In this document: positions 26,333 to 34,042 of the stretch, piece by piece
Position numbering within the stretch: the first letter of the stretch is position 1
Layout: every line of letters starts with the position of its first letter
DNA from: GCA-2705995 sp965661625
Lineage (GTDB): Bacteria > Bacteroidota > Bacteroidia > Flavobacteriales_G > Salibacteraceae
Length of the DNA stretch: 64,000 nt
Direction of reading: 5' to 3'
NCBI GenBank assembly: GCA_965661625.1
Contig: CBFIEM010000012.1
Coordinates: 1-64,000 of the forward strand
Translations under genes and position numbers: made by a program
Notes under the pieces: generated by a model
What the model saw: the letters and a program-made list of their open reading frames with translations, nothing else
What the model was told of the DNA's origin: nothing
Database searches by the model: none

Positions 26333-27640
26333 ATGAGACTATCACGAGACTTCAAGAAAGCTGCGATGCAGCGAATGCGAAATAGGATGGAAGAGCTTTA
26401 TCCCATTCATCGTACGTTGGTAAATGAAGGCTATAAAAAGTCGTTGGATATTATTCGTAAAGAACTTCCGCTCGACATACTTGAAGTGCCCTCTGGTAAG
26501 CAGGTTCATGATTGGATAGTCCCGAACTCTTGGAATGTTAAGAAGGCACAAATTAGAACGTTAGATGGACAAGTGTTGGTTGATTTTAAAGATAATAACC
26601 TCAACCTTTCAGCATATAGCGAGCCTTTTTCGGGAGTTGTTACAAAGGATGAATTAGTCAATCACATCAACTTCAGGAAGGATTTACCCAACGCCATTCC
26701 CTATAATTTTCATTATTACAAATCACATTGGTCGTTCAATGTTTCCTATGATTATTGGTTAGAAGCTTTTAATGAGGATACTTATGAAGTAGAAATTGAT
26801 GTTGAGGTTTATCCTGATACGCTCAAAATTGGGGAGGTCTTTATTCCGGGTAAATCTGAGGAAGAAGTCCTGATCACAACTTATATGTGTCACCCGTCGA
26901 TGGTTAATGATAACTTGTCTGGTGTGTTAGCTGCTACTGAAATGTTCCTTCACTTGTCGCAGCAGAAAAAGCTAGAAAAGTCATACCGTTTAATTATTAT
27001 TCCCGAGACTATCGGTGGAGTTGCCTTTTTGTCTGAATTTCCAGAGAAAACAAGTAAGGTGGTAGCTGGATTAACAGTTTATTGCTGTGCAGATCAAGGC
27101 TTCGTGCACTATAAAAAGACACATGGGGCAAACAATTACATTGACCGAGTAGTGGATTATGCGTTTGATTACTACTACGCAGGAGAACCGCAGCAAATTC
27201 CTTATTGGCCAGGAGGCTCAGATGAGCGCCAATTCAATAGTGCCAAAGTTAGGATGCCAATGGGCGCATTAACACGAACACCTCCTGCTGTCTTTAAAGA
27301 ATATCATACGTCTTTAGATACTCCTGAACTGATTCAAGATGAAGACCTGATGGACACCGTTGAAAAGCTCCTTCAGCTGGTATCAGTTATGGAACATGAT
27401 GGCACTTACGAAGCAACTTATGTGGGTGAGCCGTGTTTTTCAAGACACGCAATTAAATACCCCACATTTGAGGATGCCCTTGTGAAATCAGAAGCGTATA
27501 ATGTAAAAATATTGGCCAGTGAAATAGATGGCAATCAATCCCTCTTAGATATTGCTTCAAAATGGAAGATTAACATAGAATCCCTTCATGAATTAGCCCT
27601 GTCTTTTGTGAATGAAGGATTGGCAAACCGCTTGAAATAA
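26333..27640 (+). CDS. DUF4910/DUF2172 zinc-aminopeptidase-like protein
   Basis: A 435-residue cytoplasmic protein of the aminopeptidase-like family often seen in polysaccharide loci. The layout is an M28-type catalytic core interrupted by an inserted DUF2172 domain (about 50-165), and a C-terminal winged-helix-like segment (about 370-435). Candidate zinc ligands are all present: His187 and Asp193 in HPSMVNDNLSG, Glu225 in PETIGG, Asp297 in GGSDERQF and His325 in EYHTSLDT. In this setting it may remove or trim an N-acyl or amino-acid group on a sugar, but no activity is established that I can cite from the sequence. It starts 1 base after neuB-like; its stop overlaps the next ATG (TAATG). Confidence 0.8.
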   Translation: MRLSRDFKKAAMQRMRNRMEELYPIHRTLVNEGYKKSLDIIRKELPLDILEVPSGKQVHDWIVPNSWNVKKAQIRTLDGQVLVDFKDNNLNLSAYSEPFSGVVTKDELVNHINFRKDLPNAIPYNFHYYKSHWSFNVSYDYWLEAFNEDTYEVEIDVEVYPDTLKIGEVFIPGKSEEEVLITTYMCHPSMVNDNLSGVLAATEMFLHLSQQKKLEKSYRLIIIPETIGGVAFLSEFPEKTSKVVAGLTVYCCADQGFVHYKKTHGANNYIDRVVDYAFDYYYAGEPQQIPYWPGGSDERQFNSAKVRMPMGALTRTPPAVFKEYHTSLDTPELIQDEDLMDTVEKLLQLVSVMEHDGTYEATYVGEPCFSRHAIKYPTFEDALVKSEAYNVKILASEIDGNQSLLDIASKWKINIESLHELALSFVNEGLANRLK

Positions 27641-28641
27641 TGGATACGACTTATTTGGATTCTCCTGTGTTTATTTGTGGACATCGCAAAACGGGAACAA
27701 CCATGTTAATAAACTTATTTGATGGCGCTGAAGATGCTGTTGTGTTTCCAGATGACAGCACTTTCTTCTACATGTACTACCCGCGTTTCGTCTCAGATAA
27801 ATACAGCGTTGAGGAGAAAAAGCGACGAATGGTTGATGTCATGATTGGTGAAGTTCACGCTAAAAAAGTGAGCAAGGCAAATTGCTCAGAATCAGAGCGC
27901 AAAGAGTTGGAGCAGGGCCTTAAACAGTATCAAGAATTTTTTGAAAATTATCACGGAGAAAATTACGACCTAAAAAGTGTGCTTCAACGATTTATCCAAG
28001 GATATAATGAAGCGTTCTCTAAAGTAGAATCACCAAAGGTTTGGATAGAGAAAACCACTTCAACAGAGATCTATGCCCAAGAATTGGCGCGCATTTTCCC
28101 TAAGGCTAAGTTTATTCATATCGTAAGAGATCCTAGGGATAACTGGGGATCGCTTAAGTCAGGCTGGGAGAAAAGGTATCAGCATTTTAATGATGAAGAG
28201 AACCGCTTGAAGCAAAGCATGTTGGAACGCGGTGATTTAGGTATGAAAATGGGTAAGCTCAATGCTGAAGTTTTGGGAGAAGACAGGTACAGACTACTTC
28301 GGTTTGAAGACCTTACGAGCAGTCCGAAAACTTACATGAAGGAACTTGCTTCCTTTATTGGCATCGAGTACCGTGAAACAATGGAGTACCCATCAACCTT
28401 TGGTTTCCCCTGGAAGGGTAACAACTTTGAAGGAGTAAAGCACGATAAGCCTTCTACTGTAAATGTAGCTCGCTGGAGAGAGCGGATTTCAGATAGCGAC
28501 GCGAAACTAATTGAGTTTCATTACCGCGAAGAAATGAAGTACTTTGGCTATGAATTAGAGTTTTCAAAAGCAGAACAAGTTGAGGCGGCAGCAGAACATT
28601 ATAAATGGTTCAATTTTTCAAGCCCGTTTTCAGCAAAATAG
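27640..28641 (+). CDS. PAPS-dependent sulfotransferase
   Basis: A 333-residue protein of the sulfotransferase fold. VFICGHRKTGTTMLINLFDG (residues 10-29) is the 5'-phosphosulfate-binding loop, with Lys17 and the TGTT turn. The 3'-phosphate-binding region is FIHIVRDPRDNWGSL, with the conserved Arg and Ser. RLLRFEDLTSSPKTYMKELASF and the late VNVARWRERI complete the family pattern. It would transfer sulfate from PAPS to a sugar hydroxyl (or possibly a peptide or lipid). The location inside the nonulosonate cluster suggests the glycan. PAPS-making genes lie at 45645-48499. Confidence 0.85.
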   Translation: MDTTYLDSPVFICGHRKTGTTMLINLFDGAEDAVVFPDDSTFFYMYYPRFVSDKYSVEEKKRRMVDVMIGEVHAKKVSKANCSESERKELEQGLKQYQEFFENYHGENYDLKSVLQRFIQGYNEAFSKVESPKVWIEKTTSTEIYAQELARIFPKAKFIHIVRDPRDNWGSLKSGWEKRYQHFNDEENRLKQSMLERGDLGMKMGKLNAEVLGEDRYRLLRFEDLTSSPKTYMKELASFIGIEYRETMEYPSTFGFPWKGNNFEGVKHDKPSTVNVARWRERISDSDAKLIEFHYREEMKYFGYELEFSKAEQVEAAAEHYKWFNFSSPFSAK

Positions 28642-28667
28642 TTTAATTCGCATTTCAACTAGATATT

Positions 28668-29783
28668 ATGAACTGGAGTAAGCAAACACCACTCGCTCAG
28701 CAGGGTGAACGAACAGAGGAAACATGGACGCGAAATGATGAAGGAAATCAGGAAGCATTCCCCGTTTCGATCTATATGGGTAAGAAGACTGACCTACTAA
28801 AGCTCAAATCTAATATTGTAGACAGCATCAAAGAAAAGGTGTCGTATTACCAAGAGTCTCGAACTAAGCTCTACAGTGGAGAAGATATGGAGCTAGTTGA
28901 GAACTGTATGATTACAGGTGTTTCAACTGATGATTGTGAGCCAGTAGCCACCATTTATGGAGCCGAGTATGTGCGTACACCAGATACAGGTCATGTCTTT
29001 GTGAAAAAACGTCCTAGTAACAAAGCGATTGGTGACTTTTACCTCAACGACGTTACCTATGCAGCCACATATACTGATAAGGCTTCTGCTGAGACAAGAA
29101 TGAACGCCATTGCTGTTCCATGGTGTAATTGGATGATTGAAGTTTATGAAAAGCAACATGGAAGAAAGCCAAGAAAAATCTTGGATGTTGGTTCTGGAGC
29201 TGGTCATTTTGTGGAAGCATGTCGAAGAGCAGGCTTAGAGGCAGAAGGAATTGAGTTGAGTGAATCAAGCAGAAAGTTTGCAAAGGATATTTGGGATATC
29301 GAGTTGGACGGACGGGACTTTACACAAGTAACTGATGAGTATAGTGATTACGATGTAGTAACTTTTTGGGGATTGTTAGAACACACGCCTAATCCAGCTC
29401 AAATAATGGATGCCGCAGCGAAGGTGTTGAAGGGAAAAAATGGCGGAATGGTAATAGCAAAACTTCCGCGATGGGACTCATTAAGCACGGCCGCTCAGCG
29501 TTTAAATCCAACTACCATTATTCGACACGCTGACCCAATGGGGCACATCATGCTATTTAGTGATGCGAGCGCAGCAGAACTGTATTACCGCACTGGATTT
29601 GCTCCAGTTGCAGCATGGTATTATGGGATGGATGTTTACGAGACCTTGATGCAAACAGGAAATAGTACAGGTAACTATACCGCACTAACAGGCACAAAAG
29701 ACATGCAGGTGGAGTTGCAGCAATTTGTCGATGAAGCACAATTTTCAGATGGTTTAACCATCGTTGGAGTTCCTCGTACTTAA
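28668..29783 (+). CDS. SAM-dependent methyltransferase, glycan cluster
   Basis: A 371-residue protein. The class I methyltransferase domain occupies about residues 140-300: KILDVGSGAGHFVEACRRAG (SAM loop), EGIELSESSRKFA, DVVTFWGLLEHTPNP. The N-terminal 75 residues are rich in Lys and Gln with no recognised domain. Next comes a segment with only two close cysteines (NCMITG and DDCEPV) where related sugar methyltransferases carry a four-Cys zinc knuckle, so zinc binding is probably lost. O- or C-methylation of a glycan sugar is likely. It overlaps the convergent GT2 fusion gene by 4 bases. Confidence 0.8.
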   Translation: MNWSKQTPLAQQGERTEETWTRNDEGNQEAFPVSIYMGKKTDLLKLKSNIVDSIKEKVSYYQESRTKLYSGEDMELVENCMITGVSTDDCEPVATIYGAEYVRTPDTGHVFVKKRPSNKAIGDFYLNDVTYAATYTDKASAETRMNAIAVPWCNWMIEVYEKQHGRKPRKILDVGSGAGHFVEACRRAGLEAEGIELSESSRKFAKDIWDIELDGRDFTQVTDEYSDYDVVTFWGLLEHTPNPAQIMDAAAKVLKGKNGGMVIAKLPRWDSLSTAAQRLNPTTIIRHADPMGHIMLFSDASAAELYYRTGFAPVAAWYYGMDVYETLMQTGNSTGNYTALTGTKDMQVELQQFVDEAQFSDGLTIVGVPRT

Positions 29784-31156
29784 GCTTTTGTAATTACATG
29801 AGATTCTAGCAGCATGCGGGCAATCGTTAAGTCCATTTCCGACTTAAGTACGGTTCCCTCTAGCTGTTTTATTACAACATGTCCTACTTTACCATGGATG
29901 AGTTTTGTAGTGCTTTGAATACCTTCAATGCGGGCTACTGTAATTCCACCGGTGTACTTGTAAAGTGCTTCGCGTTCTAACTTTGTGAACTTCTCTTGAT
30001 TTAAAATAGGCGCCATGCCTTCCCCTGAATGTTGGAAGAAGGTGTTGGTTTCTGGTCGGACAGTAATGAGAGAATCCGCTTTAAAGATATCGAGTGTATT
30101 AACTGCGTCATCAATTGTTTTTGATTCTACAAACGGATATTCAGCTGCCAGCATCATCACATTTTGCAAAGATGCTACTTGGTGTTGTTGAAATTCGAGA
30201 ACAGCTAAAGCAGTGTCAAATAAGGAGCTGTTAAGCCGTGCTAAAGCTCCACTTCTATGGTGGAACAACACCTTGCTTTCACCTGCATAATTCGATTCTA
30301 CGAACGTTTTTATCGCATCATCGGGTGAAGAGATAACGATGGCGTGAATTCGTTCCGCGTTTAAGGCGGTGTCTATTTTTTTTCCTAAAACGGTGGTGTT
30401 GCCTAATTTTTCCAGTGCGATGTTTCCATTTCGAACTGGGATAATGGCGATGGTGTCGGCTGTAATATCAATGGTATTCGATAAATGCTTTTCTTTAATG
30501 CGCTTGCGCGTGTTGAGCAAGCGATCTTCATTTTTCGTAAGATTCTCTCCGTGCTGACGGTAATAGAATAGCGGAGTAGGAACATTAGTCACTTTGAATT
30601 GAGAAATAAACCTAACCCAAAGATCATAGCCATCTTGGCAACTAAATTCCTCATCATAACCATTGATTTTGCGTAGGAACTCTTTTCGAATCATAGTACA
30701 GGCACCATGAGCCGGCTGATCGAAAAGGCTCACCTCTCGGTCAAATGCATGTCGTTTTTCTACATGAGTAATGTTGTCGTGCTCGTCAACTAAGAAATAG
30801 TCCGGAAAAACAAGGCCTAATTCAGGGTCGTTCTCGAGCGCTGAACTTAAAACAAGTAACGCGTTCGAATCCAAGTAATCATCTGCATCTAAGCGCATGA
30901 TGAATTTACCATGTGCAGTACGCAGCGCAATATTATTTGTTACATTCAGTCCCTTATTCTGTTGATATATAACCCGGATGTTGTCTTGAGGCTCATATTC
31001 CTCAATGATTGACTTCGAATTATCTGTAGAACCGTCATCGATAATGATGATTTCAAAATCCTGCATACTTTGATGAAGGACACTTTCTACAGCTTTTTTG
31101 AGGTATTTACCGTAGTTGTAATTGGTAATGTATACACTTACAAGTGGAGTTTGCAT
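29780..31156 (-). CDS. GT2 glycosyltransferase fused to a degenerate cytidylyltransferase-like domain
   Basis: A 458-residue two-domain protein. Residues 1-225 are a GT2 domain: VSVYITNYNYGKYLKKAVES, IIIIDDGSTDNS, MRLDADDYLD (DxD), and CQDGYDLWVRF. Residues about 234-458 resemble CMP-sialic acid synthetase (NeuA) enzymes: IAIIPVRNGN, TTVLGKKIDTALN, IHAIVISSPDD, MMLAAEYPFVESKTIDDAV, ADSLITVRPETN. The NeuA catalytic loop normally reads RxGSKxxxxKN; here it is RNGNIALEK, so the domain looks altered and activity is doubtful. It could act as a regulatory or substrate-binding module. The flippase gene lies 10 bases upstream in the same orientation. Confidence 0.8.
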   Translation of the reverse strand: MQTPLVSVYITNYNYGKYLKKAVESVLHQSMQDFEIIIIDDGSTDNSKSIIEEYEPQDNIRVIYQQNKGLNVTNNIALRTAHGKFIMRLDADDYLDSNALLVLSSALENDPELGLVFPDYFLVDEHDNITHVEKRHAFDREVSLFDQPAHGACTMIRKEFLRKINGYDEEFSCQDGYDLWVRFISQFKVTNVPTPLFYYRQHGENLTKNEDRLLNTRKRIKEKHLSNTIDITADTIAIIPVRNGNIALEKLGNTTVLGKKIDTALNAERIHAIVISSPDDAIKTFVESNYAGESKVLFHHRSGALARLNSSLFDTALAVLEFQQHQVASLQNVMMLAAEYPFVESKTIDDAVNTLDIFKADSLITVRPETNTFFQHSGEGMAPILNQEKFTKLEREALYKYTGGITVARIEGIQSTTKLIHGKVGHVVIKQLEGTVLKSEMDLTIARMLLESHVITKA

Positions 31157-31166
31157 GTTAACTCGG

Positions 31167-32633
31167 TTATCGTCGAAATTTACTTAATTGTTTATCGACT
31201 AAATTGTTAAAGTCCATCAGAAGACGCTGTTTATAAACTAAGCCCAAAAATAGTGAGCTGAGAAGGGCTCCAGCTATAAATCCAATGAATGGATGCTCAA
31301 TAAGCACGTGCAAAGCTAAGGATATCGCTGAAAAAATAATCCCATAACCTAGAAGCCTGAAATACGTTGAATCGGTTAGGGTAATTTTAAAGTGTTTGTG
31401 TAGAAATAAACTTCCCAAGATGCTATACACTGCAGTTGCAATGAGCGAAGCTAGCGCAGCGCCAATAATCCCATATTTCGGAATGAAAACTAAGTTAAGT
31501 ACCACCATTAAGCAAACGAAAATAAGTGAGAAATAGGTGCTTATACGATACTTAGGACTGAGCGAAATAATTTGATAGTTATTACCGGTACTCATTTTTA
31601 ACACATGAGCAAAGCCAGAGATAATTAGAATCCATAGTCCCACAGAAAACTTTTCTGGCAGGATAAAGCCTACTAAATTGGTTGACCCGAGTAGTCCAAT
31701 AAACAGCGTGAATGACAAGATTACTTGTGTCTTTCCTATTTTTCGATGCATGCTGCTTACCTGTGCCATATCTTCATCATGAAAAGCTTGAGTGATGAAG
31801 GCGTTACTAAACTTGTTCAAACTCTTAGAAGGAATGGTCATGATGCTCGCGAAGTAAAACAAGGTTGTATAGATACCTACAGCATAGCTGTCTATGAAAT
31901 GGCCTATCATTATGCTGTCAAGAGAAACGACTAAGATACCGCTGAGGTTGCCCGCAAAACCATAGAGCGTTAGCGGAATAAGGGCACTCCATTGGCGTTT
32001 AACTAAAACACTGGACCTGATCTTTAGACTGAAATTTCCGGTGACCAGCGCGTAAATCGTGAAAAGGATAAACGGAACAAAGGTTATCCACGCATACCAT
32101 CCTGCAAACTCATCAAATGTCCACCCAGAAATGTATGCGGCTATAAAAGCAAGGGTTAACAAGCGTTGAACAACATCGCGAGAAAGTGCAACAAGACTGA
32201 ACTTCTTGATTACGGTTATAAACGCTGCGAGTAAGGAAGTGAAAACTGTTCCAGCTGCAAAAGGAATGATTAAATGAAGGTAAGGTGTGAATTCGGTGGT
32301 ATTCAATCGAGCAATTATTACGCTTTCAATAAGCGGAAAACAGAAGTAAAGTAACAAGCATAAAGCGGTGCTTATGAATGTTATTAGCAAGTACAACCCG
32401 TTGTGTCCGGCTTGATTCTTAAATGCCGGAAATACCCTCATGATTACGAGAGGTAATCCCAAAGAAAAGAACGCAGCGATAAGCATGCCCCAAGACTGGA
32501 TCAGTTTTAAAATTCCAATTTGTTCGGGGGTAAGAAAATGAGGGAATAATTGTCCAATGGTTATAAACCCAATTACCGCCCCAGCAATTGAGAATAAGGA
32601 AGACTTAAATGACTCTTTAAAAATGAGGCTCAT
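31167..32633 (-). CDS. Polysaccharide flippase (Wzx/MATE-like lipid-linked oligosaccharide transporter)
   Basis: A 488-residue integral membrane protein with about 14 hydrophobic helices. It begins SLIFKESFKSSLFSIAGAVIGF, and GILKLIQSWGMLIAAFFSLGLPLVIMRVFP split across two helices is the typical polysaccharide-synthase start. NLSGILVVSLDSIMIGHFIDSYAVGIYTT shows the central Asp-containing helix common to Wzx. The inner ATG at 32633 is chosen because it makes a 4-base ATGA overlap with the upstream GT2 gene. It should flip the undecaprenyl-linked repeat unit made by this cluster. No Wzy polymerase or Wzz is visible. Confidence 0.9.
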   Translation of the reverse strand: MSLIFKESFKSSLFSIAGAVIGFITIGQLFPHFLTPEQIGILKLIQSWGMLIAAFFSLGLPLVIMRVFPAFKNQAGHNGLYLLITFISTALCLLLYFCFPLIESVIIARLNTTEFTPYLHLIIPFAAGTVFTSLLAAFITVIKKFSLVALSRDVVQRLLTLAFIAAYISGWTFDEFAGWYAWITFVPFILFTIYALVTGNFSLKIRSSVLVKRQWSALIPLTLYGFAGNLSGILVVSLDSIMIGHFIDSYAVGIYTTLFYFASIMTIPSKSLNKFSNAFITQAFHDEDMAQVSSMHRKIGKTQVILSFTLFIGLLGSTNLVGFILPEKFSVGLWILIISGFAHVLKMSTGNNYQIISLSPKYRISTYFSLIFVCLMVVLNLVFIPKYGIIGAALASLIATAVYSILGSLFLHKHFKITLTDSTYFRLLGYGIIFSAISLALHVLIEHPFIGFIAGALLSSLFLGLVYKQRLLMDFNNLVDKQLSKFRR

Positions 32634-33559
32634 GATGTTTGCATCAATCCTTGGAATACCCAATAACGAAATTGAAGTAACATTATTCCTTTAGCTGGTT
32701 TTCCTGTTACCAAATACTTGAGCATTAAAATAATGCTAGCACCCCACTTAAAGCATTCAGATAGAATTTTGCCCAATTGAGCACCACTTCCTTCCTTGCG
32801 AATGCGCTTGCGTTCATGTCTACCAACTCCTTGTCCCATGCGTTTGATGTACTCTTTTTGAACTCTTTTTTCAGGAATAAAATGATCTACGATTACTTTA
32901 GGAGCATAATAAATATTTCGTTCCTTAGCTTGAATGCGGAGAATGAGCTCTTTCTCATCACCACCCTCTAAATTATCTCCTCTTCTCCCCAGCGTTGTAT
33001 CGAAATCCCCATAGGTATCAAAAACAGATTTTCTAAAGGCAATATTTGCCCCAATTGGGAACTTGCCTTTTTTAAATTGAACAACCTCGTTTCCCTTGTC
33101 TATAGCCGCTACAAGCGTGAGCAGATGTGGAGACATCCAATTAGGCTCTGAACCAGACTCGTATAGGGGTACGATTTTACCACCCATGGCAACGGCTTTG
33201 GGGTATTTAGTAAAAAAAGATATGAGCTCTGCTACATACGCTTTCCTAACAAAAGCATCATCATCAATGAAGCTGATGAGATTGCCTTTTGATTCAGCTA
33301 TTCCACGATTCCTGGCAAAAGTATGGCCTTGGTTGGTTTCCAAATAATAGCTCAGGTTGAACTCTGGATGGTCCGAAATGAATTGGCGGCAAATTTGAGC
33401 ACTATTATCTGGGCTGTTATTATCGATGAATAAAACTTCAAAATCTTCGAAAGAAGCAGTTTGGTTCAGCAAGTGCTCCAGCGTTTTTAGAATAAAAACT
33501 TCCCTGTTGTAGGTGCAAACTACTACGGAAACTAATGGGTTTTGGTTGTTGCCACTCAT
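32630..33559 (-). CDS. Family 2 glycosyltransferase
   Basis: A 309-residue GT2 enzyme. VSVVVCTYNREVFILKTLEHLL and VLFIDNNSPDNS form the nucleotide-binding strands; LISFIDDDAFVRKAYV has the DxD motif; GGDEKELILRI is the acceptor-base region. Two short hydrophobic stretches near the C-terminus (ASIILMLKYLVT) may attach it to the membrane. I chose ATG at 33559 over a TTG seven codons upstream. It is the first gene of a minus-strand GT2-flippase-GT2 fusion operon. An intrinsic terminator lies just 23 bases before its start codon, which may control the operon. Confidence 0.88.
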   Translation of the reverse strand: MSGNNQNPLVSVVVCTYNREVFILKTLEHLLNQTASFEDFEVLFIDNNSPDNSAQICRQFISDHPEFNLSYYLETNQGHTFARNRGIAESKGNLISFIDDDAFVRKAYVAELISFFTKYPKAVAMGGKIVPLYESGSEPNWMSPHLLTLVAAIDKGNEVVQFKKGKFPIGANIAFRKSVFDTYGDFDTTLGRRGDNLEGGDEKELILRIQAKERNIYYAPKVIVDHFIPEKRVQKEYIKRMGQGVGRHERKRIRKEGSGAQLGKILSECFKWGASIILMLKYLVTGKPAKGIMLLQFRYWVFQGLMQTS

Positions 33560-33581
33560 GTCTATTTTGTGCTTGCACAAG

Positions 33582-33612
33582 AATAAAAAAAGCGCTTCAA
33601 AGTGAGCGCTTT
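33582..33612 (-). terminator. Strong terminator upstream of the minus-strand glycan operon
   Basis: A perfect 8-bp stem (AAAGCGCT with AGCGCTTT, 8-base loop) is followed on the minus strand by seven T residues. It lies just upstream of the GT2 start codon, so it would either end a minus-strand leader or small RNA or act as an attenuator of the glycan operon. On the plus strand there is no T tract. Confidence 0.75.
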
Positions 33613-33670
33613 CATGTCATTAAAGACAAATTTTTGGAAGAATTTTTAAGTAGTCTGTGGTTAATAGACT

Positions 33671-33718
33671 TTTTCTCATAGAATCCTCAGATAAACTCAA
33701 GCGTTAATCGGAATAGGA
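33671..33718 (+). repeat. Intergenic repeat, copy 1
   Basis: Shares TTTTCTCATAG, then AGAT, ACTCAAG and TTAATCGGAA in the same order and spacing with the copy at 33859-33907, with small indels. GATAAAC and GTTAATC form a 7-position stem with one A-A mismatch around the loop TCAAGC. Confidence 0.7.
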
Positions 33719-33858
33719 ATTCTTGATAAATATAGAAAATTATATTCCTTTACCAGCTACGTTATCAGTTATTTTCAAATTTAATTAAGGAGGTTTCAAA
33801 AAAAATATTGTTGCAGACCAAACCTATCTAGCAATTGCACCGTTAGTGTTAGTGGAAG

Positions 33859-33907
33859 TTTTCTCATAGGTATCGTTAGATTAACAACTCAAGTTAATCG
33901 GAAAGGG
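33859..33907 (+). repeat. Intergenic repeat, copy 2
   Basis: Second copy of the motif at 33671-33718. Here GATTAAC (33879-33885) and GTTAATC (33893-33899) pair perfectly around the loop AACTCAA. The copy runs straight into the terminator hairpin at 33902-33928. Confidence 0.7.
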
Positions 33908-33928
33908 ACAGAGGTGTCCCTTTTTTTT
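33902..33928 (+). terminator. Plus-strand terminator of an unidentified transcript
   Basis: AAAGGGACA and TGTCCCTTT form a perfect 9-bp stem with a GAGG loop, followed by a T tract that runs to 33928. No plus-strand protein gene precedes it within 4 kb on that strand, so it should end a non-coding RNA or untranslated leader. Confidence 0.85.
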
Positions 33929-34042
33929 GTCCTAAACTTTTCTAGTGTCATTTTCGTTTCTTCTAAAATTGTATCTTGTTATTAGGGTTGTTTGATTTAG
34001 AATTGAATTGATTAATAGTGTTCTTGCCGAATATTGTTTTAT

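Larger units (their letters stand above)
33613..34042. other. Long intergenic region, no protein gene seen
   Basis: About 430 bases between divergent genes without a credible reading frame. It holds two copies of a hairpin-forming motif (33671-33718 and 33859-33907), an AGGTTT/AAACCT inverted repeat at 33791-33825 and a plus-strand terminator at 33902-33928. Two -7-like elements face the minus strand: TAAATTTG at 33776-33783 and TAGGTTTG at 33819-33826. I recognise no known RNA family: the conserved cores of RNase P RNA, tmRNA and SRP RNA are absent. Confidence 0.6.

Noticed and set aside
33613..33928. RNase P RNA, tmRNA or SRP RNA in the long intergenic region
   Set aside because: None of the conserved core sequences of these RNAs can be found there; only the repeat and the terminators are supported.
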